Source: Planctomycetota bacterium (GTDB taxonomy: Bacteria; Planctomycetota; UBA1135; GCA-002686595). From it: 56,152 bases of DNA. The first letter of the stretch is position 1; every line of letters starts with the position of its first letter. A model generated the notes under the pieces. That model saw only the letters and a program-made list of their open reading frames with translations, did no database searches and was not told the origin of the DNA. This document shows, in pieces, positions 47,701-56,100 of the stretch. The stretch spans positions 1 to 56,152 of the forward strand of contig JAEUHY010000021.1 in the NCBI GenBank assembly GCA_016795325.1, in the 5' to 3' direction. A program made the position numbers and the translations under genes.

Positions 47701-48514
47701 TCTTGCGCGTCAGCACGAACACGAGCGTCGTGCGCGCCTTCGCGCTGAGCTCGACGATGCGCGCGTGGATCTCGCCCATGGTTTCGAGCGAGCACACGGT
47801 CTCCAGCGGCGAGGGCGGCAGCTCGACGCGCAGCTCGAGCGTGCGCAGGTGGCCCTCGTCGATCAGCTCGACCTCGCGGCCGGCGCCGGCGAGGAATCGC
47901 CCGACGTCTTCGATGGGCTTTTGCGTTGCCGAGAGTCCGATGCGTTGGAACTCTCCGGCGAGCGCGCACAGTCGTTCGAGAGACAGCGCCAGGTGCGCCG
48001 CGCGTTTGTCGCCGAGCAAGGCGTGGACTTCGTCGACGATCACGGTGCGCACGCCGCCGAGCAGCGCGCGGCCCGATTCGCTGGTGAGCAGGATGTAGAG
48101 GCTCTCGGGCGTCGTCACGAGCACGTGCGGCGGCTTGCGCAGCATCGCGGTGCGCTCGGCGGCCGGGGTGTCGCCGGTGCGCACGAGCACGCGCACCTCG
48201 GGCAAGCTCGGGTCGAGCTCGCGCAGCCGCTCGAGCGGCGCGAGCAGGTTCTTGCGCACGTCGTTCGAGAGCGCCTTGAGCGGCGAGACGTAGACGATGC
48301 GCGTTTGGTCGCTCAGTTGCGGACCTTCGCGCAGCAGCCCGTCGAGCGCGGCGAGAAACGCCGCCAAGGTCTTGCCCGAGCCCGTCGGCGCTGCGATGAG
48401 CACGTGCTTTCCGGCTGCGATCGCCGGCCAGCCGCGGCGCTGCGGCGCGGTCGGGGTTCCGACCTCGCTCGCGAACCAGCGCGCCACGCTCGGATGAAAA
48501 CCGCTCAACGCCAT
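44639..48514 (-). CDS. lhr: Lhr-type ATP-dependent DNA/RNA helicase, C-terminus formed by the palindrome
   Basis: A protein of 1291 residues, a 3'-5' superfamily-2 repair helicase. Motifs seen: Walker A APTGSGKTLAAFLAALDGLL near residue 38, TPESLYILLTSESGR, Walker B VIVDEVHALLGDKR (DEVH), GLSATQ, ELGIDIGEVELVVQLG, and motif VI QRIGRSGHG. Winged-helix and Lhr-specific beta/helical domains fill the rest, ending near GRFVTRFSGEQFALPEAVSQ. E. coli Lhr is about 1540 residues. Typical members continue beyond ALPEAV with a DPLNL-containing segment; here the frame reads DSDPLAAIV, then enters the 99-bp palindrome and stops (SNLSHASGARGAPEA), so the natural C-terminus may have been lost. ATG start at MALSGFHPSVARWF. 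Confidence 0.93.
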   Translation of the reverse strand: MALSGFHPSVARWFASEVGTPTAPQRRGWPAIAAGKHVLIAAPTGSGKTLAAFLAALDGLLREGPQLSDQTRIVYVSPLKALSNDVRKNLLAPLERLRELDPSLPEVRVLVRTGDTPAAERTAMLRKPPHVLVTTPESLYILLTSESGRALLGGVRTVIVDEVHALLGDKRAAHLALSLERLCALAGEFQRIGLSATQKPIEDVGRFLAGAGREVELIDEGHLRTLELRVELPPSPLETVCSLETMGEIHARIVELSAKARTTLVFVLTRKMAERTAAALAQRLGADQVGCHHSSLSRERRLDAEQRLKRGELKLLVATASLELGIDIGEVELVVQLGVPRTIAALLQRIGRSGHGVGRTPVGVLFPLTRDELVEAAAIAGAVRRGALDRTPQPRSPLDILAQQIVAECASRSWSEDELFASFTRAWPYHALTRERFDAAVGLHTQGRSALLHRDGVNGVLRGTRRARLTAITCGGAIPDSTQYRVLAEPEGVFVGAVDEDFAIESTTGDVFQLGATSWRILKVEAGALRVADAQGAPPSMPFWFGEAPSRSAELSAEVSRVREHGRERAWLERECGIDAQAADELARYLEEGVAALGAMPTLRCVVLERFFDDSGGMQLVLHAPFGASINRAFGLALRKRFCRHFGFELQAAANEDALTLALGPQHSFELETVVQFLHERTASAVLEQALLASPLFEARWRWNAARSLCVERFRSGKRKPAPLLRMQADDLLAGAFPDVVACGENLPPGDLPIPREHPLVAQTLDDCLHHALDVDGFVALVRGLRDGSIAHVCVDAASPSPFARSVLAVKPYGFLDDAPLEERRTQAVRQRRTLDPRRAVELGQLDPAAIARVREEAWPDPRDAEELHEALQWIGYVTDDEARPWSAWLGELAAQGRVEHESGRWRAVEASREPLTVLLGRLEALGPIHDDHADADEGLLRQLEARGAVLRVQFEGRSGWCERRLLARVQNYTLDALRRAIAAVSPAQHARFLERWQHVAPGTSLEGPAGVLEALRQLAGVEAPLAAWEKHILPARVVKFRAEWLDQLGNSGRITWRRLWGAGRSALRATPIAFFPRDEAELWNALAQRDESLEPSWPARAAQAQLRERGASFLDELVRATRMLPADLERGLGELIALGLVTADSFASVRHLLRPTHRRRDTELASGRWSAVSPSSAPPSDAEPLARVLLRRYGVVFRAVLERERFPTPWRELARALRLMELRGEVRGGRFVTRFSGEQFALPEAVSQLRAAPNEAESSVKLHDSDPLAAIVRCPSNLSHASGARGAPEA

Positions 48515-48598
48515 GGGCGCATTCTAGGCCCTGCGCGGCGCTGTCGGGGCCGCACGAGGTTTGCTCGCGAGCAGGCGGCCGCATAGAACCCAGGCTCG

Positions 48599-50071
48599 AT
48601 GATCGCTGCTGCCGCCTCTCTCCTGACGTTGTTCATGCCTCAAGTCACTCCGCCTGCGCTCGAACTGGCGCCGCTGTTCCAGTCCCACATGGTCTTGCAG
48701 CGCAGCGCGCAGGCGCCGGTGTGGGGCCGCGGCGCGCCGGGCGCCACCGTGGTGGTGGAGGCGAGCTGGGCCGAAGATGCGCGTGCGAGCGCCGTCGTCG
48801 ATGCGCGCGGCGAGTGGCGCGTCGCGCTCGCCACTCCCGAGGCGGGCGGTCCGCACCGCATCACGGTGCGCGGCGACGTGGAGCGTGTCCTCGAGGACGT
48901 GCTCGTCGGCGAAGTGTGGTTGTGCTCGGGGCAGTCGAACATGGAGTGGGCGCTCGCGCCCGGGCCGCTCGGCGGCGTGCTCGACTGGCAGAAGGAGATC
49001 GCACGCGCCGACCATCCGCGCATTCGGCATTTCGACACGCCGAACACCGTGGCGCACAGCGAGCAGCGCGCGTGCGGCGGAACATGGGAGCCGTGCACGC
49101 CGGCGAGCGTCGGGCGCTTCAGCGCCGTGGCTTACTTCTTCGCGCGCGAACTCGAGCGTGAACTCGACGTGCCGGTGGGGCTGATCCACAGCTCGTGGAG
49201 CGGCACTCCGATCCAGAGCTGGATGCCCGCCGATGTCGCGCGCCGCTTCGAGCCGTGCGCGCCTTCGCTCGCGCAGGTCGAGCGCGCGCGCGCGGCGAGT
49301 CCCGAGCTCACGCGCGAGCAACAGCTCGGCTACGACCCGCAGCTTCCGCCGGTTGCGGCGAGCGTGCTGTTCAACGCGATGGTCGCGCCGCACGCGCCGT
49401 ACGCGCTGCGCGGATTCCTCTGGTACCAGGGCGAGGCCGACCGCTCGCTGGCGCCGCTGTACGACACGTTGCAGATCGCGCTGATGGAGTCCTGGCGCAC
49501 GCGCTTCGCTGTCCCGCAGGCGCCGTTCTACTTCGTGCAGATCGCGCCGTTCCTCTACGAGGGCGACCGCGGCGAAACCGGCGCGCTGCGCGAAGCTCAG
49601 CGGCGCGTGCTGCGCACTCCGAACACGGGGATGGCGGTGACGCTCGACGTCGGCGATCCGCAGGACATCCACCCGCGCAACAAGCAGGACGTCGGGAAAC
49701 GGCTCGCACGCTGGGCGTTGAACCGCACGTACGGCCGCACGGAGGTCGTGGCGTCGGGGCCGCTCGTGCGCGAGGTCGTGCGCGACGGCGCGAAGGTGCG
49801 CGTGAGCTTCGACGAGCTCGGCGGCGGACTGATTTCGGCCGCGGATCACCTCGAGGGCTTCGAGCTGGTCGACGCGGCCGGCGCGGTGTTCAAGGCGCGC
49901 GCCGAGCTCGACGGCGACAGCGTGCTGCTGTGGCGCCCGGAATGTCCCGAGCCGGTTTTCGCGCAGTACGGCTATGGTGCGGCGATGCAGCCCGTACTGT
50001 TCAACAAGGCTTGGTTGCCGGCGGCCGCGTTCCGTTTGCCGGTGGCGCCCGCGAAGGCGCAGGCCAAGTGA
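48599..50071 (+). CDS. Sialate O-acetylesterase-like SGNH hydrolase
   Basis: A protein of 490 residues with a weak signal peptide (MIAAAASLLTLFM). A beta-rich N-terminal part (LFQSHMVLQRSAQAPVWGRG) precedes the SGNH core: block I LCSGQSNMEWAL with the nucleophile Ser, the FLWYQGEAD segment, and the catalytic Asp-His in DIHPRNKQDVGKRLA. This matches the SASA/sialate O-acetylesterase family, which removes acetyl groups from sugars. A C-terminal beta domain follows. In planctomycetes these act with sulfatases on decorated polysaccharides. The stop overlaps the start of the methyltransferase gene (GTGA). The helicase gene diverges 84 bases away. Confidence 0.9.
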   Translation: MIAAAASLLTLFMPQVTPPALELAPLFQSHMVLQRSAQAPVWGRGAPGATVVVEASWAEDARASAVVDARGEWRVALATPEAGGPHRITVRGDVERVLEDVLVGEVWLCSGQSNMEWALAPGPLGGVLDWQKEIARADHPRIRHFDTPNTVAHSEQRACGGTWEPCTPASVGRFSAVAYFFARELERELDVPVGLIHSSWSGTPIQSWMPADVARRFEPCAPSLAQVERARAASPELTREQQLGYDPQLPPVAASVLFNAMVAPHAPYALRGFLWYQGEADRSLAPLYDTLQIALMESWRTRFAVPQAPFYFVQIAPFLYEGDRGETGALREAQRRVLRTPNTGMAVTLDVGDPQDIHPRNKQDVGKRLARWALNRTYGRTEVVASGPLVREVVRDGAKVRVSFDELGGGLISAADHLEGFELVDAAGAVFKARAELDGDSVLLWRPECPEPVFAQYGYGAAMQPVLFNKAWLPAAAFRLPVAPAKAQAK

Positions 50072-51069
50072 GCGCGCTTCCTCAAGTCGACTGGGCGCGG
50101 CTGCGCGAATTGCGCGCGCGCTTTCTGGACGCCGAGTCCCGCGCCACGCCGGCCGCCACCGCGGACTACTTCGCGTTCGCACATGACGTCGAGCTGTACG
50201 ACATGACGTTCGCGCAGCGCATCGGCTGGAAGTGGATCGCGGCGCTGCGCGAGCTCGAGCAACGCGCTCCTCAGCTCGCGCCCCGTACGTTGCTCGACTG
50301 GGCCTGCGGCTCGGGCGCGGCGGCGCGCGCGCTGCTCGCCAGTCCGCTCGGCGCGCGGGTCGAGCGTGTGAATCTGTGGGACCGCTCGCAGCGGGCGCGG
50401 GAGTACGCGCGGCGCTCGTTGCTCGAGCTGCGCCCAGGCCTGGAAGTCGAGCTGTGCGTGCGCGACGGCGCCGATTTGGTGCTGGCGAGCCACGTGCTCG
50501 ATGAACTCGATGAAGAGGGCGAGCGCGCGCTCGAGGCCGTGCTGCGTTCGGCGCGCGCGTGCGTCGTGCTCGAGTCGGGCGCCCACGCCAGTTCGCGCCG
50601 CCTGGGCGCGCTGCGCGCGCGAATGCTCGACGAATTCACCCCGCTCGCGCCTTGTCCGCACCGCGAAGCCTGCGGCGCACTCGCGCTGCCGACGAACTGG
50701 TGCCACTTCTTCGCGAAGCCGCCGGCCGAAGTGTTCCGCGACGCGTTCTGGGCCGAGTTCGCGCGCGAGGTCGGAGTCGACTTGCGCTCGCTCGCCTACT
50801 CGTTCGTCGCGCTGACGCGCTCGAATGTGGAGTTCGACGCCGCGCAGCACCGCATCCTCGGCCGCGCGCGCCTCATGAAGGGTCGTGCGCTGCTCGACGC
50901 GTGCTCGCGTGAGGGCGTCGCCACGCTCTCGCTGCTCGAACGACTCGATCGCAAGCTCTTCAAGACGCTCGACGAGCCCTCCAACGAGCCCAAGCTCTGG
51001 CGGCTCGAGCTCGAGGGCGCGCGAATCACGGCGCTTCGAAACGCAGCGGACGCCTCGCGCGATCCCTAG
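50068..51069 (+). CDS. Rsm22-like class I SAM-dependent methyltransferase
   Basis: A protein of 333 residues with GTG start in the GTGA overlap with the previous gene. A Rossmann-type SAM site is visible as TLLDWACGSGAAARALLAS, then DLVLASHVLDELDEEGERAL. The C-terminal part has CPHREACGALALPTNWCHFF, matching the CPHxxxC...WCHF cysteine motif of Rsm22, in which Cys residues hold a 4Fe-4S cluster. Rsm22 proteins act in small ribosomal subunit assembly; a direct methylation target is unproven. The last residues, LDEPSNEPKLWRLEL, recur in the gene remnant at 52972-53049. Confidence 0.8.
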   Translation: MSALPQVDWARLRELRARFLDAESRATPAATADYFAFAHDVELYDMTFAQRIGWKWIAALRELEQRAPQLAPRTLLDWACGSGAAARALLASPLGARVERVNLWDRSQRAREYARRSLLELRPGLEVELCVRDGADLVLASHVLDELDEEGERALEAVLRSARACVVLESGAHASSRRLGALRARMLDEFTPLAPCPHREACGALALPTNWCHFFAKPPAEVFRDAFWAEFAREVGVDLRSLAYSFVALTRSNVEFDAAQHRILGRARLMKGRALLDACSREGVATLSLLERLDRKLFKTLDEPSNEPKLWRLELEGARITALRNAADASRDP

Positions 51070-51103
51070 AGTCGCCGACTGCGACGCGCCGCACGAGCGG
51101 CAC

Positions 51104-51131
51104 AGCGTGCGTTGCGAAGGCAACGCACGCT
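51104..51131. terminator. Bidirectional hairpin between convergent genes
   Basis: AGCGTGCGTTGC pairs perfectly with GCAACGCACGCT around a GAAG loop, between the methyltransferase stop (51069) and the minus-strand stop (51140). Confidence 0.75.
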
Positions 51132-51139
51132 AGTTCGCT

Positions 51140-52387
51140 TCACTTGGCGCGCCAGCGACGCGCGAGCACCCAGGCATGCGGCCACGCCACCAGCAGAGCC
51201 ACCTGCTCCGAATGCTGCGGGGTGCGGAGCAACCCCAGCACTACGCCGAGCAGCGCGAGCCCTGCGACGACGCCGACGAACGCGCGTGCGCGCGGCCCCA
51301 GCGCTCCGCGCCGCCACACCACCCAGGCGAGTCCCCACCACAGTGGGTTGAAGTACAGCAGGTTCATGTTCTGGTAGGCCCAGGTGTGCTGGGTGAAGCC
51401 CCAGAGCAGGACGAGCAACATGCCGAACAGTCCAGCGAGCCCACACCAAGCGGCAGCGGCCACGCGCTCCGCGCGCGGGGAGAACCGCGCCGCGAGGGCC
51501 AGGCCACAGGTCAACGCCAGGCCGATCAGCGCGTAGCGTCCTTGGTGGTTTTCGGGCGCCGACAATTCGGCGGGTCGCGCGGCGCGGAACAGCTCCCGCT
51601 CGGAGGCGACCAGCGGGCGCGTGCCGCCGTTGGAATCCGGGACCTGCACCTCGCGCAGGGCTTCTTGAAGCCGCATGGGGATGAACAGGGCCTCGTGCCG
51701 GGTCATCTCACGATCCGACGGCGCGCCCAGCCCGATGTCGATCCCCGTGTAGAGCACGTCCGCGTCCGCCAGGCGACGCGCCTCGTCGCGAAAGCTGCGG
51801 CCCGAGCCGCTTCCCGCGAATTGGCGCCGAAGCACTCCGCCCAAGGCCTTGTCGAGCGCGTCGCGAGCGCGCGTCGAACAGTTGTCGACGAAGTAGTCGT
51901 AGCGGTAGTGCTTGTTCGCCTCCAGCGCGTTCCACTCGACGAACTCCTTCAACGCGACGCGCTGCGCGGGCGTCAGCGCCAGCTCCTGCACCGACACGGA
52001 ACGATTGATGTCGCGGTAGAACGCGATCACCGCGCGCGCGTCGTAGGCCTCGACGCTGTAGCGCATCTCGCCGCGCAAGAAGCGCGGCAGGAAGTCGGTC
52101 TGCCGAAAGTCGAAGACGCCCCAGTTGTAGACCACGTCTGCGCCGGTCTTGCGATTGCGGATACCGACGGCGTTGTGGCCAAAGCGCTCCCAGACCTGGT
52201 CGCCGGGGCCCATCGTCATGAGGTAGACCTCGAGCTGCTCCCCTGGCGCTTGAGCGCTCGACTGGGCGCGCGCGCGCCCCGCGCACACGAGCGCGAGCAG
52301 CAGCGCGAGCGCCACGCCCTGTCGCCAGGCCCAACCCAGAGCGCGGGTCGCAAGCGCCTGCTCTCTCGCTCGTCCGCGGTTCGCCAC
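51140..52387 (-). CDS. DUF4105 (Lnb N-terminal periplasmic) domain membrane protein
   Basis: A protein of 415 residues from a GTG preceded at five bases by GGAGG (complement of 52393-52397). A signal peptide follows (VALALLLALVCAGRARA-Q). The DUF4105 domain spans about 45-260: YLMTMGPGDQVWERFGHNAV, YNWGVFDFRQTDFL, YDYFVDNCSTRARDALD, the last a conserved NCST segment typical of the NlpC/P60-like fold proposed for this domain. The C-terminal 150 residues hold about four membrane helices (YALIGLALTCGLALAARF, AWCGLAGLFGMLLVLLWG). Its function is not established; a cysteine-hydrolase role is suggested by the Asn-Cys pair. An ATG at 52471 would add 28 residues. Confidence 0.8.
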   Translation of the reverse strand: MANRGRAREQALATRALGWAWRQGVALALLLALVCAGRARAQSSAQAPGEQLEVYLMTMGPGDQVWERFGHNAVGIRNRKTGADVVYNWGVFDFRQTDFLPRFLRGEMRYSVEAYDARAVIAFYRDINRSVSVQELALTPAQRVALKEFVEWNALEANKHYRYDYFVDNCSTRARDALDKALGGVLRRQFAGSGSGRSFRDEARRLADADVLYTGIDIGLGAPSDREMTRHEALFIPMRLQEALREVQVPDSNGGTRPLVASERELFRAARPAELSAPENHQGRYALIGLALTCGLALAARFSPRAERVAAAAWCGLAGLFGMLLVLLWGFTQHTWAYQNMNLLYFNPLWWGLAWVVWRRGALGPRARAFVGVVAGLALLGVVLGLLRTPQHSEQVALLVAWPHAWVLARRWRAK

Positions 52388-52796
52388 GGCAGCCTCCAAC
52401 ACTCGATGCTCGATCACGTGGTCTTCCTGGAGAGCGTAGGGCGCATCGACGGGCGCCCGAGCGAAGCTCATCCGCCCCGTGCGGCGTCGCTCGGGTGAGC
52501 GGCGGATGCTCGCATCGCGGGGCCGCTCCGGCAACCGCGTGCACGACTTCGAGCGTTCGCCGCGGCGAGCGAACTGGCGAAGCTCGCAAAGCGTGCTGTG
52601 GGAGCGGGCCGACTTCGCGCGTGACGCTGCGCGTTCTCCTCAGCGCGTCGACGTGCAGCTCACGTTTGTGCGCAGCCGGCGCAGGAAGGGACGAAGAGCG
52701 CCGCGGCGCTGCGTCAGGGTGAGGCGCCTCGCCTGGAGTCCGGCGACGCCGCGTCGCGCAGGCGTCGGCGGACTCGCATCTGGCAGGTCGACCTTC
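52388..52796. other. Intergenic region upstream of the DUF4105 gene
   Basis: About 400 bases. It should carry the DUF4105 promoter and, further right, the former leader of the GNAT remnant. An open frame continues into the GNAT remnant from 52479 but shows no family character before MIRRAAVAD. I see no other gene or repeat. Confidence 0.5.
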
Positions 52797-52961
52797 ATGA
52801 TTCGCCGAGCCGCCGTCGCGGATGTTGCGGCGATCGCGCACTTCCGCGCGCGGGTGTTCATCGAAAAGGGCACGCTGGAGGAGTTCCAGCGCGCCGCGTT
52901 GGTGAGCGCAACGGTCCGCTATCTCAAGACGGCGCTTCCCGCTGGTGAGTACATGGGTTGA
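52797..52961 (+). pseudogene. N-terminal fragment of a GNAT acetyltransferase gene
   Basis: 54 codons, MIRRAAVADVAAIAHFRARV and onward, are the first strand and helix of a GNAT enzyme. A stop follows YMG, about where full-length members continue for another 90 residues, so the acetyl-CoA-binding part is gone. The stop lies about 10 bases before a copied Rsm22-like gene end, so a deletion or recombination probably joined the two. Confidence 0.65.
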
Positions 52962-52971
52962 CCGGACGCCG

Positions 52972-53049
52972 CTCGACGAGCCCTCCAACGAGCCCAGGCT
53001 GTGGCGGCTGGAGCTCGACGGCGCGCGCATCACGCAGCTCTCGCGCTGA
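52972..53049 (+). pseudogene. Copy of the 3' end of an Rsm22-like methyltransferase gene
   Basis: 25 codons plus stop, LDEPSNEPRLWRLELDGARI and four more, match the end of the methyltransferase at 50068-51069 (about 57 of 62 bases identical by eye). It has no start and is out of frame with the GNAT fragment before it. It is a remnant of a duplicated or deleted segment. Confidence 0.75.
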
Positions 53050-53096
53050 AAACAAGGCGCCGGCGCGCCGACCCGCGAGGGGCCGACGCGCCGGCG
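53049..53096 (-). terminator. Rho-independent terminator of the beta-helix protein gene
   Basis: On the minus strand, a long GC-rich stem (CGCCGGCGCG with its complement, extended with a few mismatches) is followed by TTGTTTT, about 45 bases after the stop at 53140. Confidence 0.75.
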
Positions 53097-53139
53097 TCTG
53101 TGTGCGCCCGCCCGAAGGCGAGCGCCAGGGCTCAACCGC

Positions 53140-56100
53140 TCAGGGCACGAACACGAGTTGGATCGCGCTCGAGAGGTTCGCCGTGCGCGTCGGCTGGCAC
53201 GCGCCGGCCGGATCGCGGTACCAGGCCTGGAAGTACCAGGGCTGGCCGAGGTTCAGCACGCCGTTCGAAGCCGCGATCGGCGTCTGCAGCGTGATCACAC
53301 CGCCCGCAGTGGCGGTCTGGATGCCCAGGCGCTTGATCGGGTTCACGCACAAGAGGCCCGCGCTGAGCGTGGCGCCCGCGCCGCCGTTCACGAGAGTGAC
53401 GCCGGCGAAGATCAAGCCGTTGGTGTTGGGCACAAGGCCCGTGGCCACGAGGAACGCGTCGTCGGCGGAGAAGTCGTTGCCGCCGATGTTCACGAGCTTG
53501 GCGCCGACTCCCGTCGAGTTGCGGCAGCCCTCGCCAGGCCCGCCGTTCGCGCACGGACAGGGCGTGCCCGTGCCATCGCCGAAGCACACCGGGACCCCGT
53601 TGGAGACTTCGCACTCGTCGGGGACGAGGTTGAAGTTGAGGTCCAGGCTCGTGGCCGAGGTGATGTCGCAGTCGTCGGGCACACCGTTGCCGTTGCAGTC
53701 CATCAACACGACTTCGCAGTTGTCCGGCAACCCGTTGAGGTTGCAGTCGAGCGCGATGCCGAGCTGGATCGCGCACACGTCACCGACGGTGTCGTTGTCG
53801 CAATCCTCCTGGTTGGGATTGGCGTTGATCGGACAGTTGTCGCACACGTTCCCCACGCCATCGCTGTCGTTGTCAGCCTGGTTGGTGTTGGGGAGCGCGG
53901 GGCAATTGTCGAAGCAATTGAGCACGCCATCCGAGTCGCTGTCGATATCCGCAACGCCGCAGCCGCACGCGCCGGGCGAGATCTTCGCCGGATCGAGCGG
54001 GCAGAGGTCGTTGCAGTTCGCCACGCCGTCGCCGTCGCTGTCGACATCGCTGACGCCGCAGCCGCACACGCCCGGCGCGGTCTTCGCCGGATCGAGCGGG
54101 CAGCCGTCGTTGCAGTCGGCCACGCTGTCGCCGTCGCTGTCGACATCACTGACGCCGCAACCGCACACGCCCGGTGCGATCTTCGCCGGATCGAGCGGGC
54201 AGGCGTCGTTGCAGTCGAGCGTCGCGTCGCCGTCGGAGTCGACGTCGGCCACGCCGCAGCCGCACACGCCGGGAGCGAGCTTGAAGGGGTCCGCGGGGCA
54301 GCCGTCGAGGCAGTCGGAGACGCTGTCGCCGTCCGAATCGACGTCGCTGATTCCGCAGCCGCACACGCCCGGCGCCTGCTTGGCGTTGTCGAGCGGACAC
54401 AGGTCCGTCGAGTTCGCCACGAAGCCGCTCGGTGCGCTGCACGACTGCACGCTCACCAGCGGATCGCCGAAGCCGTCGTTGTCGGTGTCCGCGTACCACA
54501 GCGGCGCCGACGGTTCGACGAGCACATCGGCGAGCCCGGAGAAGTCCTGGCCGTCGAAGATGCACAGCTCCTTCTCAGGGTGCGTCAGCGCGCCGCTGAA
54601 CACCGTGCTGCAGTCCGCGACGGCGCCGCCGGTGTTCACCACCGCCAAGCCGACGTAGCCCGTCCCCTGGCAGGGGAAGATGGTGTCGTTCAGCGCCAGC
54701 GCCGGGCCGGTATGGTCGAGCTGCATGCCGACCGCGAAGCCCGTTCCGGGCGCGTTGGTCGAGCTCACACCCGAAAGGTCGAGTCCGCTCAAGCTCACGG
54801 CGCTGATGTCGCTGTAGAGCTGGAGGAACACGCCCGGCCGGTTGGTCGCGCCGGAGATCACCACGTTGTCGAACAGCACCGCGCCGAGCGGGCTCCACGA
54901 CGCGGGGACTCCGCTCGTGCCGACGCCGCGGAACTGGATCGGACCGCGCGTCGGGCCGCTGAGGGTGAGGTCGCGCAGCTGCGCCGATCCGTTGTAGACG
55001 AAGAAGCTCAGGTGGCCCGAGCCCGTCGTCGCCGGCGAACCGTTGTTCGCGAAGCTCACTCCGTCGAACACGAGGTCATTGCCGGTGCAGCTCGCCGAGC
55101 CGGTCGGGTTGAAGCTGAACCCGAAGATCGAGTTCGAGTGCATCTGCCCGCCGAGCACGTCCAGGCCCGTGATCGAGCTGTGCGCCGTGGCGACGCGCAG
55201 CCCCGAGTTCGAGTTCGAGTTGAGGACGCAGTCCTGCAGCACGATGTCGCTCGAAACTCCGCCCGCGGCGCCGAAGTGCACGCCGTTGCCGTTGCCGACG
55301 CAGGTCACGTCCTCCAGGCGCAGGAAGCTCGCGCTCGTGGCCGTGACGCTCACGCCGTCGCTCGCGCCGCTGACGCGCAAGTCGCGCACCTCGAGCGGCA
55401 GCACCGAGCTGAGTCCGCTCGTCGCCAGCGCGATGCCCGGCAGCGAACTCGACGGCGGTTGCACGACCGTCTGCAGCGCAGGATTCGTGGCGCCCGAGCC
55501 GCCCGAGCCTGCACCGACCAGCGTGCAGCGCTGGTTCATGGTCACGCTCTCCGCGAACGTGCCCGCTTCGACGCTCACTTGGCCGCCGAGGGCGACGCTG
55601 TTCACACCTTCCTGGATGCGGCCGAGCGCGCCGCTCTGCGCCAGCTCATCGCTGACGATCAAGCTGCTCGTGTCGCCCTGGAAGCCGAACTCGAAGCCGT
55701 CCGTGTCGACGCCCGAGGCCAGCCGCGGCGTGATGTCGAAGTTGGCGACGGCGAGCCCGAGCACGTCGGGTTGACCGCCTGGCGGCGTCGCAGTTCCGCC
55801 GTAAGCGACGGGAATCTGCGCGCTGTAGCCCGGCTCGGTCGAGTTCGCCGCCACGATCGTCGGCGTCGAGCTGCCCAGCCAGTTTCCGCTGAAATTCTTG
55901 AGGTTCGAGCCCGGCGTCGGCAGCGAGCCGCCGACTTGGCGATCGACGATCTGGCCGTACCAGTTGCCGGCGATCGAGTTGCCCGAAATCGTGCAGTTCA
56001 GCGCTTGCTGCACCGGCACGTTCGTGCCGCCGCTCGCGTCGAGGAACAGCACGCCCACCGTCCAGTTGTCGGTGATCGCGTTCTCACTGATCGTGAGGTT

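Noticed and set aside
45908..48586. 892-codon plus-strand frame antisense to the helicase gene
   Set aside because: Helicase motifs on the minus strand are complete and ordered; this frame has none.
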